From positions 15,049 to 79,048 of the forward strand of contig JAKBCE010000014.1 in the NCBI GenBank assembly GCA_021808195.1: a stretch of 64,000 nt of DNA, in the 5' to 3' direction. Under the pieces are notes generated by a model. It was not told the origin of the DNA and did not search any database. It saw only the letters and a program-made list of their open reading frames with translations. Origin of the DNA: Pseudomonadota bacterium (GTDB lineage: Bacteria; Pseudomonadota; Gammaproteobacteria; Steroidobacterales; Steroidobacteraceae). Shown here one piece after another: positions 38,479 to 47,040 of the stretch (positions are counted from its first letter, which is position 1; every line of letters begins with the position of its first letter). The translations under genes and the position numbers were made by a program.

Positions 38479-39267
38479 GTGACGCTGCCGTTTGCTCTGT
38501 TTGCGGTCCTGATCGGTGCGCTGGCGGGGTTGTCGCTCGGTCTGCTCGGCATCGGCAGTTCCATTCTGGTCGTGCCGCTGCTCGTCTACGGCATGCACCT
38601 CGCGCCGCACCTGGCCATCGGCACCTCGACGGTGGCGGCGACGGTGAGTGCGCTTTGGAGCCTCGCGGCGCACGCGCGAGCCGGTACGGTGCGCTGGCAG
38701 CATGGGTCCACCTACGCGATTGCCAGCATGCTCGGCGCTGCGGCCGGTGCGCGGCTCGGTGAGGTTACCGACAGCCACCTGCTGTTGGGGCTGCTCGGAG
38801 TATTGATGGTGGTCATTGCGGCGCTGATGCTGCGCTCCTCGCTGCGCGCCCGAAGTGCTGCGCGCCTGAGCGCGGCGCGCACGCCGCGCTGGGCGCTGCC
38901 GGCGCTGGCTGCGAGCGGGTTTGCCATCGGTGCGCTCGCCGGGCTCATCGGTGTCGGCGGTGGCTTTCTGACGGTGCCGGCCCTGATGTTCACCGCCGGG
39001 ATGCCATTGCTCAACGCGGTGGGCTCCTCGCTGGTTTCGGTCGCTGCGGTTGCGGCCACGACCGCAGTCAGCTATGCGAGCGCGCATCTGGTTGTGTGGC
39101 GCATCGCTGCGCTGCTGGTGCTGGGCGGGCTGTTCGGCGGTTACGCCGGAGTCAAGCTCGCGGGCGTGCTGGCCACGCGCAGGCGTGCCCTGACGCTACT
39201 GTTCAGCGCAGTGGTTGCTCTCGCGGGACTTTACATGGTGGTGCACGCGGCGGCGTATCTGCGCTGA
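38479..39267 (+). CDS. TauE/SafE-family sulfite/anion exporter-like permease
   Basis: 262 residues (GTG at 38479; an in-frame TTG at 38452 is the alternative). Two homologous halves of about four helices each, marked by the repeats GLLGIGSSILVVPLLV and GLIGVGGGFLTVPALM, the TauE/SafE signature. Members move sulfite, sulfoacetate or related anions. The location just past the sulfide locus makes a sulfur link attractive, but it is divergent from the K+ channel gene and not in the same operon. Confidence 0.85.
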   Translation: MTLPFALFAVLIGALAGLSLGLLGIGSSILVVPLLVYGMHLAPHLAIGTSTVAATVSALWSLAAHARAGTVRWQHGSTYAIASMLGAAAGARLGEVTDSHLLLGLLGVLMVVIAALMLRSSLRARSAARLSAARTPRWALPALAASGFAIGALAGLIGVGGGFLTVPALMFTAGMPLLNAVGSSLVSVAAVAATTAVSYASAHLVVWRIAALLVLGGLFGGYAGVKLAGVLATRRRALTLLFSAVVALAGLYMVVHAAAYLR

Positions 39268-39373
39268 GTGCAGATGTGCGACGAGGCGGCGCAAGGCTGC
39301 GGTCGGAGTGACCGGGCGCGCTGGCGGGCTCGGTGCCGCTCCGGTAGAGTCGTGCGCGTTAGGCCATTTGCTG

Positions 39374-39402
39374 CGCCGGCGCGGGTCGCTCTGGCGCCGG
39401 CG
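39374..39402 (+). promoter_or_regulatory. 9-bp stem-loop in the leader of the Asp-box protein gene
   Basis: CGCCGGCGC (39374-39382) pairs perfectly with GCGCCGGCG (39394-39402) around an 11-nt loop, directly before the ribosome site GAGGTG. No T-run follows. It may end the tauE transcript or affect translation of the next gene. Confidence 0.35.
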
Positions 39403-39420
39403 TGCAAGCGAGGTGATCCG

Positions 39421-42400
39421 ATGAGACTCGTGAGGTTGATGGCGGCCGCGGCCGTCATGGCGGCGCTGACCTGTCCGCTCGTGTCAGCCGCACCTGCTGG
39501 TCCCCAACAGGAAAATTCCGCCGGCCGCTCGCTGCTGCCGATGCCGGTGAGCGATGCGATCCATTTCCGTCAGATCGGACCGGCGCTCTCCGGCGGTCGG
39601 GTCACCGCCGTGGCGGGCGTGCCGGGTCATCCGCAGATCTACTACGTCGGCGGGGCAGACGGCGGGGTGTTTCGCACCGAAGACGGTGGCATGACCTGGA
39701 AGGCGCTCTTTCAGCATCGTGCGGTCGCATCGATCGGCGCGCTGGCGATCGATCCGCACAATCCGTCAGTGGTGTGGATTGGCACGGGTGAGGCGAATAT
39801 CCGCAATGACGTCTCCTACGGGGACGGTGTGTACGTGTCGAGCGACTCTGGCGTGCACTGGCGTCACGTGGGTCTTGATGCCACGATGCAGATCTCGCGC
39901 ATCCTCATCAATCCGAACCATACCGACACGGTGCTCGTCGGGGCGATGGGCAATCCCTGGCGCAACAGCACCGCACGCGGGGTATACCGCACCACCAATG
40001 GCGGGGCGAGCTGGCAGCGGGTGCTCTACATCGGGCCCGACGTGGGCATCTCGGACATGGCCATGGATCCGCTTAACCCCAACATCGTGTATGCCGCGAC
40101 CTATCGGTTCCGGCGCGAGCCCTGGCATTATTCCGCCGGTGGCCCCGAAGATGCGATTTACAAGTCGATCGACGGCGGGGCGAGCTGGCAGCGCCTCACC
40201 GGACACGGGTTGCCGTCCGGGGCGGTGGGGCGGATCGGGCTGGCGGTGGCCCCGAGCGCACCGAACGTGGTGTACGCGCTGATCGGTACTCACCAGGGCG
40301 TGCTGTGGCGTTCCAATGACGCCGGGCGCAACTGGACGCTGGTGAGCAAAGATCAGTCGATCGACGCCCGACCGTTTTATTTCTCGCACATTGCGGTCGA
40401 TCCGAAGAACCCCGCACACCTGTTCGCACTCTCGATGCGCATGCTCGCCTCCTCGGACGGTGGTCGTACGTGGAAGCGGATCGCGCGCTCGATCCACGTC
40501 GACAACCACGCGATCTGGATTGATCCGACAGGCAGCGGCCGGATCATCGAGGGTAACGACGGCGGCGTGGCGCTCTCGCTCGACAATGGCAAGCACTGGG
40601 CATTCATTCACAATCTGGCGATTGGGCAGTTCTATCACGTCGCGGCCGGCGCCGGACTGTTCTATCAGGTATGCGGCGGGCTGCAGGACAACAATTCCTG
40701 GTGTGGGCCTGCCGTGAGCAAGGATCCACGGGGCATCTCGAGCCGAAGCTGGTACGGCTTCAACGGCGATGACGGGATCTACGGAATCCCTGCGGCCGAC
40801 AATCCGAACCTGATTTACAACGAGGGTCAGAACGGCGCGTATTTCATCTACGATCGCGCCGAGGAGCAGTTGCACGACATCGAACCGTTTCCGCGCGATG
40901 ACAACGGCAGGGGGGCCGATGGAGCGCGCTACCGGTTCGCGTGGGAGGCGGCCTTTGCCGTCTCGCCGGCGAATCCCAAGGTGCTGTATGCGGGCGGCAA
41001 CGTGCTCTTTCGCAGCCGCAATCGCGGGCGCACCTGGCGGGTGATCAGTCCGGATCTGACGCGCAATGACAAGGCCAAGCAGGGGCCCTCGGGCGGACCT
41101 GTCATTGAGGACAATTCAGGCGCCGAATACTACGATGCGATTCTCACCATCGCCCCCGCCCAATCGGACCCACAGGTGATCTGGGTCGGCACCGACGATG
41201 GGCTGGTGCAGCTCACTCGCGATGGCGGCAAGCATTGGCGCAACGTCACGGCGAACATCGCGCATCTGCCGGCCTGGGGCCGCGTCGAATCGATCGACGT
41301 CTCCCCGAGCGACCCCGGTCGTGCGCTGATCGCGGTTGACCGACACTTCAGCGGCGATTTCCACCCGTACCTGTTCAGCACCGATGATTACGGCGCGCAC
41401 TGGCGCTCGATCAGCGGCAACCTGCCCGCCAACGTGTATGCGCATGTCGTGCGCCGTGACCTACACAATCCGCACCTGTACTTCGCGGGTCTTGAGAACG
41501 GCCTGTATGTCTCCTGGAATGCCGGTCGCCAGTGGTACAAATTCGGACTCGGCCTGCCCGATGCGGCGGTGTACGACCTCGCCCTGCAGCGGCGCACCAA
41601 TTCACTGGTGGTCGCCACGCACGGCAGGGGCCTTTGGATCCTCGATGACCTCACGCCGTTTGAGCAGTGGGGCGGGAGCCTCGAGCATCGCACGCTTACG
41701 CTGTTTAAGCCCGAGCCGGCGGTACGCTACTGGCCGTTTACGCAGACCGAGTGGATGGGCGATACCGCCTACTACGGCCAGAATCCCCACTACGGCGCCG
41801 CATTCAGCTATTACCTCGCGCATGCGGTGCAGCAGCCGGGAGAGTTGCTCATCACGAACGCACGCGGTGAGGTGGTGCGCACCTATCAGGGTCTGCACAA
41901 GGGCAAGCCCGTGCGTATGACGCCGCAGCCCGCGGGCGCATCGCCGGCGGCGCATAAGGGCGAGGTGCCCTGGGTGAGCGGGGCGGCGGGGCTGCACCGC
42001 ATCTACTGGAATCTTCGTGCCCAGGGGCCGGTGCGCTGGCGCTCTGCGCCGCGCTTCAACCGCGGTCCGCATCAAGGCGCGCTCCTGCCGCCCGGAACTT
42101 ACACCGCCACGCTCAAGATCGGTGGCGCGAGCGCCTCACAGACCTTCACGGTGCGCAACGATCCGGCCTCGCGGGGCACGCTCGCCGGGATGAACGAGCG
42201 CTATGCCGTCACGGCCGCAGTGCTGCACGAGGTGTCGCAGATCGATGTGGCGCTGAACCGACTCGAGACCTTGGGAGCGCAGTTGCGGAGTCTGAAGAGG
42301 GCGGTCCGCGGTCTGCCCGAGCAGCGCGCAGCCGATGCGGCAATCGGGCGACTGGAGCGGGCCCGTCACGCCGTGCTGCTGAAACTGACCAGCAATGCCG

Positions 42401-42654
42401 GCTCATCGGAATCGACGCTGTGGGTGCCGGATGGCATTCACGAGAAGCTGCTTGCGCTCGAGGGACTGCTGTGGGGCTCGGATGAGCCGGTCGATGCGGC
42501 GACGCTGCACGAAAAGACCCGCTATGACGCGCAGTATCGTGGTGCGTTGGCGTCCTACGACGGGTTCCTGAACACTTCGGTCGCCGCCTTCAATCAAACG
42601 ATGCGCGGGGAGGGGCTCACGGGGGTGGTCGCTGGGGCGCAGATTACGCCCTGA
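39421..42654 (+). CDS. Secreted Asp-box (BNR/sortilin-like) beta-propeller protein
   Basis: 1077 residues with a Sec signal peptide (residues 1-25, ending VSAAPA). About ten Asp-box repeats of the type S.DGG..W are visible, such as FRTEDGGMTWKAL, YRTTNGGASWQRV, YKSIDGGASWQRL and ASSDGGRTWKRI, predicting one or two large propellers (about 40-780). The C-terminal third has a beta domain with KIGGASASQTFTVRNDP and a helical end. Such proteins are often annotated as glycosyl hydrolase or VPS10-like, but no catalytic sialidase residues can be claimed. ATG at 39421 follows GAGGTG; the upstream extension has no signal-peptide character. Confidence 0.85.
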   Translation: MRLVRLMAAAAVMAALTCPLVSAAPAGPQQENSAGRSLLPMPVSDAIHFRQIGPALSGGRVTAVAGVPGHPQIYYVGGADGGVFRTEDGGMTWKALFQHRAVASIGALAIDPHNPSVVWIGTGEANIRNDVSYGDGVYVSSDSGVHWRHVGLDATMQISRILINPNHTDTVLVGAMGNPWRNSTARGVYRTTNGGASWQRVLYIGPDVGISDMAMDPLNPNIVYAATYRFRREPWHYSAGGPEDAIYKSIDGGASWQRLTGHGLPSGAVGRIGLAVAPSAPNVVYALIGTHQGVLWRSNDAGRNWTLVSKDQSIDARPFYFSHIAVDPKNPAHLFALSMRMLASSDGGRTWKRIARSIHVDNHAIWIDPTGSGRIIEGNDGGVALSLDNGKHWAFIHNLAIGQFYHVAAGAGLFYQVCGGLQDNNSWCGPAVSKDPRGISSRSWYGFNGDDGIYGIPAADNPNLIYNEGQNGAYFIYDRAEEQLHDIEPFPRDDNGRGADGARYRFAWEAAFAVSPANPKVLYAGGNVLFRSRNRGRTWRVISPDLTRNDKAKQGPSGGPVIEDNSGAEYYDAILTIAPAQSDPQVIWVGTDDGLVQLTRDGGKHWRNVTANIAHLPAWGRVESIDVSPSDPGRALIAVDRHFSGDFHPYLFSTDDYGAHWRSISGNLPANVYAHVVRRDLHNPHLYFAGLENGLYVSWNAGRQWYKFGLGLPDAAVYDLALQRRTNSLVVATHGRGLWILDDLTPFEQWGGSLEHRTLTLFKPEPAVRYWPFTQTEWMGDTAYYGQNPHYGAAFSYYLAHAVQQPGELLITNARGEVVRTYQGLHKGKPVRMTPQPAGASPAAHKGEVPWVSGAAGLHRIYWNLRAQGPVRWRSAPRFNRGPHQGALLPPGTYTATLKIGGASASQTFTVRNDPASRGTLAGMNERYAVTAAVLHEVSQIDVALNRLETLGAQLRSLKRAVRGLPEQRAADAAIGRLERARHAVLLKLTSNAGSSESTLWVPDGIHEKLLALEGLLWGSDEPVDAATLHEKTRYDAQYRGALASYDGFLNTSVAAFNQTMRGEGLTGVVAGAQITP

Positions 42655-42688
42655 GCGGCTCCATCTGCGCCGCACCCGGCGGCGAAGT

Positions 42689-42728
42689 ACTGTTTGCGGG
42701 CCGGCGCGCGCGCCGGCCCGCAAACAGT
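42689..42728. repeat. Perfect 40-bp palindrome between convergent genes
   Basis: The 20-base arm 42689-42708 (ACTGTTTGCGGG plus CCGGCGCG) is followed with no spacer by its exact reverse complement at 42709-42728. It begins 34 nt after the Asp-box gene stop. TTT lies in the 5' arm and AAA in the 3' arm, the reverse of a normal intrinsic terminator, and no T-run follows on either strand. Confidence 0.75.
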
Positions 42729-42887
42729 GACGAATCGAAACTGTGGCCCGTGAGCGCTGCAACCCGTCGGTTCTGCAGCAGGCAGTGAATGCGAGCGAGC
42801 ACAGCTATGCGCCAACCGTGTTCATTGTGGCAATGGACGGTTGGCTGCACACCCGCAGCGACCGGCAGGGTCTGAGGCTCGGGCCGC

Positions 42888-43241
42888 TCAGGAATCCTGA
42901 GCGAGCATCGGCGGGTCGGTCGCGTCGGGATTGATGATCCCGAACTGTGCGGGCGTCTGGGCGTAAAACAGCCGTACCTGCTCCCGATGCAGCAGCTCGA
43001 GCAGTTTCTGGGCCTCCTCGGGCGAGGCGATGAACTCCACTTCGACGGCAAGGGAGCCGGCGAGCTCGAAAAATCGCGCCTCGTGCAGGGCGTGATGGCG
43101 GCCGAAGCCGGCCATGGCCTTGAATGCCGAGCCGCCGCGGATGCCGAGGTGGTTGCCCTGCTCGAGCAGCCACTCCCACACCAATTTGCCGTGGTGGCGT
43201 TGATTCTCGTGCACGTAGAAGCGCAACAATGATCCCTGCAT
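42888..43241 (-). CDS. DUF190 family protein
   Basis: 117 residues (ATG at 43241). The N-terminal LLRFYVHENQRHHGKLVWEW matches the DUF190 start, in which a beta strand is followed by the conserved YxxE...GxxLxxxLL pattern, and GIRGGSAFKAMAGFGRH is the usual conserved Gly-rich region. DUF190 has a ferredoxin-like or PII-like fold; function is not known, though it often lies near fluoride channel genes. The in-frame TTG at 43274 is less likely. It is divergent from the MFS gene. Confidence 0.85.
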   Translation of the reverse strand: MQGSLLRFYVHENQRHHGKLVWEWLLEQGNHLGIRGGSAFKAMAGFGRHHALHEARFFELAGSLAVEVEFIASPEEAQKLLELLHREQVRLFYAQTPAQFGIINPDATDPPMLAQDS

Positions 43242-43406
43242 GAGCAACCTTGGCGTGTCGTCGCGGCGCGGCAAGCAGCCAGTCTAAGCGTGCCCCGCGC
43301 GCGGTTCAAATGCGCTGACGAGGAACCGTTGGGTGGCGCAGGGGGTCCATTCAAAGTAAGCTAAAACGCTGCCCGCGAGGGCTTGCCACCGGAGTCCGAT
43401 GTACTG

Positions 43407-44765
43407 ATGCCCAAGCAAGAGCTGCGCGCGGCGGTGTCTCTCGCCGCAGTCTTTTCGGTCCGCATGCTGGGCCTGTTCATGATCTATCCGGTCTTCGCGC
43501 TCGCCGCGCAGGGCCTGCGGGGCGCCACTCCCTATACCATCGGACTTGCGCTGGGCATCTATGGCCTAACGCAAGGGCTGCTGCAAATGCCCTTCGGTCT
43601 GCTCTCCGATCGGCTCGGGCGCAAGCCGATGGTGGTCGCGGGCCTGATTCTGTTCGGACTCGGCAGTGCCTGGGCGGCGAGCGCGCACTCGATCGGCACA
43701 ATGATTTGCGGGCGCGCGCTGCAGGGCGCCGGGGCCGTCGGGGCGGTGATTCTCGCGCTGGTGGCGGATCTGACCGCCGAGGAGCATCGCACCAAGGCGA
43801 TGGCGCTCGTGGGCATGACCATCGGGCTGTCCTTTCTGGTGGCAATCGTCACTGGCCCGCTGGTGGCCGCGTGGGTCGGCATCGCCGGCATATTCTGGCT
43901 GATGAGCGCGCTCGCGCTGCTCGGGATCCTCATTACGCTGTTCGTGGTGCCGACGCCGCGGCGCACGCGAGTGCACCGCGAGGCCGAGCCGGTGCCTGCG
44001 CTCATCGGCTCGGCGCTGCGCAATCGTGAATTGCTGCGGCTCGATTTCGGCATCTTTGCGCTGCATGCCATGCTCACGGCGAGTTTCCTGGCGGTACCGG
44101 CGCTGTTCGCCTCGACGCTCGGCGTGGCGAGCCGCCAGGAGTGGCTGGTGTATCTGCCGATCCTGCTGTTCTCCGTCGTGGTGATGGTCCCGGCCATCAT
44201 CGTCGGGGAGCGCAAGCGGCGCATGAAGGGCGTGCTGGTCGCGGCGGTCGCCGCTCTGGCGCTCAGCCAGTTCATGCTCGCCTTCGGCGGGGCGAACCGC
44301 CTCGTGCTGCTCGCGGCGCTCGCGGTGTTCTTCGCCGGCTTCAATATCATGGAGGCGAGCCTGCCGTCGCTCGTGACCAAAACGGCACCGCCCGGCGCAA
44401 CCGGGACCGCGACTGGTGTGTATTCGAGCTCGCAGTTTCTCGGCATCTTCGTCGGCGGTCTCGCCGGCGGCTGGATCCATCAGCGCGCGGGCATCGGTGC
44501 GGTGTTCGAGTTCGCCGGTGCGCTTGCGCTGGTGTGGCTGTTGCTCGCAGCAACGATGCGCGCGCCGAGCTACTTCGCCTCGCGAGTGGTGCGGCTCGGG
44601 GCCGGTGCGAGCGACCCGGCGCGTCTGGCGCAGGCACTACGGGCACTGCCCGGAGTGGCCGAGGCGGTGGTGGTGACCGAGGATGGTGTGGCGTATCTGA
44701 AGGTGGACTCGAAACTCTACGATCCGCAGCGCGCCGCGGCGCTCGCCGCAGCGCCCGCCGGCTGA
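43407..44765 (+). CDS. MFS transporter, YajR-like, with C-terminal soluble domain
   Basis: 452 residues (E. coli YajR is 454). Twelve helices with the MFS motif A segment GLLSDRLGRKPMVV between TM2 and TM3, and a soluble C-terminal extension (about 385-450; LAQALRALPGVAEAVVVTEDGVAYLKVD) that resembles the ferredoxin-like YAM domain of YajR. The substrate of YajR is unknown. ATG at 43407 begins MPKQELRAAVSLAAVFSVRML, the expected first helix; the earlier TTG is rejected. Confidence 0.88.
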   Translation: MPKQELRAAVSLAAVFSVRMLGLFMIYPVFALAAQGLRGATPYTIGLALGIYGLTQGLLQMPFGLLSDRLGRKPMVVAGLILFGLGSAWAASAHSIGTMICGRALQGAGAVGAVILALVADLTAEEHRTKAMALVGMTIGLSFLVAIVTGPLVAAWVGIAGIFWLMSALALLGILITLFVVPTPRRTRVHREAEPVPALIGSALRNRELLRLDFGIFALHAMLTASFLAVPALFASTLGVASRQEWLVYLPILLFSVVVMVPAIIVGERKRRMKGVLVAAVAALALSQFMLAFGGANRLVLLAALAVFFAGFNIMEASLPSLVTKTAPPGATGTATGVYSSSQFLGIFVGGLAGGWIHQRAGIGAVFEFAGALALVWLLLAATMRAPSYFASRVVRLGAGASDPARLAQALRALPGVAEAVVVTEDGVAYLKVDSKLYDPQRAAALAAAPAG

Positions 44766-44828
44766 GGCGCGACGGACTCGCAGCGACCCAACACGCGTGC
44801 GCCGAGTCAAAGTCTCTCTTCTGACGGC

Positions 44829-44856
44829 TTGACTTGTGCGCGCGCAGGCATAAGAT
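44829..44856 (+). promoter_or_regulatory. Sigma70-type promoter for the Nramp-like gene
   Basis: TTGACT (44829-44834) and TAAGAT (44851-44856) are separated by 16 bp, a good match to -35 and -10. Initiation about 7 nt downstream would give a leader of roughly 260 nt before the ATG at 45124. A 7-bp inverted repeat (GCGCGCA and TGCGCGC) overlaps the spacer and -10. Confidence 0.6.
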
Positions 44857-44862
44857 GCGCGC

Positions 44863-45123
44863 CAACGCAACCACCCGGAAATTCTATGGACCCTGGCCCC
44901 AGTAGCCGCTTCATCGCCGACTGAACGGCGGAACGTCTCCCGGGCCTCGGATCATCCGGATCCCCCGCGACCGTCCCGCCATCTGCAGCGGGACGGTGCG
45001 CAACGCGGCACAGCTGCCGCGTCACGATCGGTTCAGCCGGTCGGCCGCATCCTCCAGAAGCGTACTCGAGCAGGTGAGGCCAGTGACTGGCCCCGCCGGT
45101 CAACGTGATGCGAGGAATGACCC
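44863..45123 (+). ncRNA. Long structured 5' leader of the Nramp-like gene; candidate riboswitch
   Basis: No coding frame is credible. Perfect hairpins follow one another: CGCCG/CGGCG (44915-44930), ACCGTCCCGC/GCGGGACGGT (44970-44997, 10-bp stem, 8-nt loop), ACGCGGCA/TGCCGCGT (45003-45022, 4-nt loop) and GGCCAG/CTGGCC (45078-45092). The ribosome site GAGGA lies at about 45112. The density of perfect stems and the long leader ahead of a metal-ion transporter suggest a cis-regulatory RNA. I do not recognise it as M-box or yybP-ykoY; the class is unassigned. Confidence 0.5.
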
Positions 45124-46752
45124 ATGTCCTTCTCCGAATTTGACGCAGCGCCGGCCGAGGCGCTGCTCAGCGATGCGCACCCCGGAGAGATCCGCGGCGC
45201 GTTCGGTACGATCGCCCGACACGACACCGGCCCGCGGCCGGACTGGGCTGCGCGCCTGCGCACTCTGCTGGCCATCCTCGGGCCCGGGCTCATCGTGATG
45301 GTGGGCGACAATGACGCCGGTGCGTTCGGCACCTACGCTCAGGCGGGCCAGAACTACGGCACGGCGCTGCTGTGGACGCTGCTGCTGTTGGTGCCGGTGC
45401 TGTACGTCAACCAGGAGATGGTGCTGCGGCTCGGTGCAGTCACGCGCACCGGACATGCAAAGCTGATCCTCAAGCGCTACGGACGCTTCTGGGGCGCATT
45501 CAGCGTGATTGACCTGTTCCTGCTCAATGCGCTCACCATCGTCACGGAGTTCATCGGCATCAGTCTGGCGCTCGGCTACCTCGGAGTCTCACGCCCGCTC
45601 GGGGTGCTCGCCGCCGCGGCGCTCATCATCGCCTCGGCCGGTACCGGGGACTTTCGCCGCTTCGAGCGCATCTCGATGGCGCTCGTGTTCGGCAGTCTGC
45701 TGCTGATCCCGGTATTTCTCTGGGTGCACCCGCCGCTTTCGCAGGTGGCGCACGATCTGCTCGTGCCGCACCTGCCGGCCGGACACCTCGGCAGCATCAT
45801 GTTGCTGATCATTGCCATCGTCGGTACGACGGTCGCCCCCTGGCAGCTCTTTTTTCAGCAGAGCTATGTGATCGACAAGCGCATCACGCCGCGGTTCATC
45901 TCGTATGAGCGCTTCGATCTGTGCCTGGGCATTGCGCTCGTGGTCATCGGCGCGGTGGCGATGATCAGCTTCACCGCCGCCACTTTCGCCCACCGCCCGC
46001 AGTTCGGCGCGTTCCAGGACGCCGGCGCGGTGGCCGCCGCCATCGGCCACTATGTCGGGCGCGCGGCCGGGGTGTGCTTTGCGATCGCGCTGATCGATGC
46101 CAGCATCATTGGGGCGATGGCCGTATCGCTCTCGACGGCCTATGCGGTCGGGGACGTGCTGTCGATCGGCCACTCCCTGCACCAGCGGCCGAAGGAGGCC
46201 AAGGCCTTCTACCTGATCTATGCCGGTCTGATCGGCCTGTCTGCGGTGTTGGTGCTGACTCCGGGCACGCCACTGGGTTTGCTCACCAACGCGGTACAGA
46301 CCCTGGCCGGGGTGCTGCTGCCGAGCGCCACGGTCTTTCTGCTGCTGCTGTGCAACGACGAAGAGTTGCTGGGCCCCTGGGTGAACGGTCCATGGCTGAA
46401 CCTGTTCACCGCTCTGGTGATCGGCGCGCTGCTGCTCCTGTCGGTCATCCTCACTGCCGCAGTGCTCTTCCCGGCACTGGGTGCCCACCTGATGCTCATG
46501 GTGTTGTTCGGGGGCGCTGCTGTGGCGCTGCTGACGGCGGTGCCGCCGTTCGTGCGTGCGCTGCGCACCCCCCGACGCCAGTTCGCGCCGGGCGTGCGTG
46601 AGAGCTGGCGGATGCCACCGCTGGGAACGCTCGCGCCGGCTCGTATGACGGTGTGGACGCGACTCGGAATGGCCGCATTGCGCGCCTATCTGGTCGTCGC
46701 CGGCGGTCTGGTGCTGGTGCGTATTGCGATGCTCTCCGGGCTGCACTTCTAG
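45124..46752 (+). CDS. Nramp-related divalent metal transporter with altered metal site
   Basis: 542 residues and about eleven to twelve membrane helices. LAILGPGLIVMVGDNDAG is the Nramp TM1, but the DPGN motif reads Asp64-Ala-Gly-Ala67. In TM6 the MPH motif reads Ala238-Pro-Trp240 (TTVAPWQLFF). Loss of the metal-binding Asn and Met is the kind of change seen in Nramp-related magnesium transporters (NRMT) rather than Fe/Mn Nramp. Mg2+ or Mn2+ is therefore the best guess. It is preceded by a strong promoter and a 260-nt structured leader. Confidence 0.85.
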   Translation: MSFSEFDAAPAEALLSDAHPGEIRGAFGTIARHDTGPRPDWAARLRTLLAILGPGLIVMVGDNDAGAFGTYAQAGQNYGTALLWTLLLLVPVLYVNQEMVLRLGAVTRTGHAKLILKRYGRFWGAFSVIDLFLLNALTIVTEFIGISLALGYLGVSRPLGVLAAAALIIASAGTGDFRRFERISMALVFGSLLLIPVFLWVHPPLSQVAHDLLVPHLPAGHLGSIMLLIIAIVGTTVAPWQLFFQQSYVIDKRITPRFISYERFDLCLGIALVVIGAVAMISFTAATFAHRPQFGAFQDAGAVAAAIGHYVGRAAGVCFAIALIDASIIGAMAVSLSTAYAVGDVLSIGHSLHQRPKEAKAFYLIYAGLIGLSAVLVLTPGTPLGLLTNAVQTLAGVLLPSATVFLLLLCNDEELLGPWVNGPWLNLFTALVIGALLLLSVILTAAVLFPALGAHLMLMVLFGGAAVALLTAVPPFVRALRTPRRQFAPGVRESWRMPPLGTLAPARMTVWTRLGMAALRAYLVVAGGLVLVRIAMLSGLHF

Positions 46753-46901
46753 GGGCTTCAGCGCGAGTCCTCACCGTGGTGACTGGCGCGGGCGTACGGG
46801 GGATCCGTTGCGGGGCGCGGCCGCTGTCGATGCTCCATCGCGGGCCTGCAGGTCCGCTCATCGGCTCGATGCCCAGAGCCGACCGGCGCCTCTGCGGCCG
46901 A

Positions 46902-46932
46902 CGGGTACGCCGTGCGGCACGGCTGGTACCCG
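46902..46932 (+). terminator. Stacked hairpin downstream of the Nramp-like gene
   Basis: CGGGTAC (46902-46908) pairs with GTACCCG (46926-46932), and inside it GCCGTG (46909-46914) pairs with CACGGC (46918-46923) around a 3-nt loop, with a two-base bulge. No T-run follows. It lies 150 nt after the transporter gene and 110 nt before the riboswitch. The rest of 46753-47009 shows no gene. Confidence 0.4.
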
Positions 46933-47009
46933 GTGGCAAGTGTTGCATATCGGGACTGTGAGGCAATCGAGTTCGTCGCGGCACCCGGATGTCTGCAGAT
47001 ACCGACAGC

Positions 47010-47037
47010 TTGCCATTTCAACACAGTACCGTAGCGT
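47010..47037 (+). promoter_or_regulatory. Weak candidate promoter for the riboswitch transcript
   Basis: TTGCCA (47010-47015) and TAGCGT (47032-47037) are 16 bp apart, just upstream of the riboswitch. The match to consensus is modest; position is the main support. Confidence 0.3.
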
Positions 47038-47040
47038 GTC

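Noticed and set aside
44863..45123. Canonical M-box or yybP-ykoY riboswitch upstream of the Nramp-like gene
   Set aside because: The conserved loop sequences of those classes could not be found by eye; only generic strong structure is supported.
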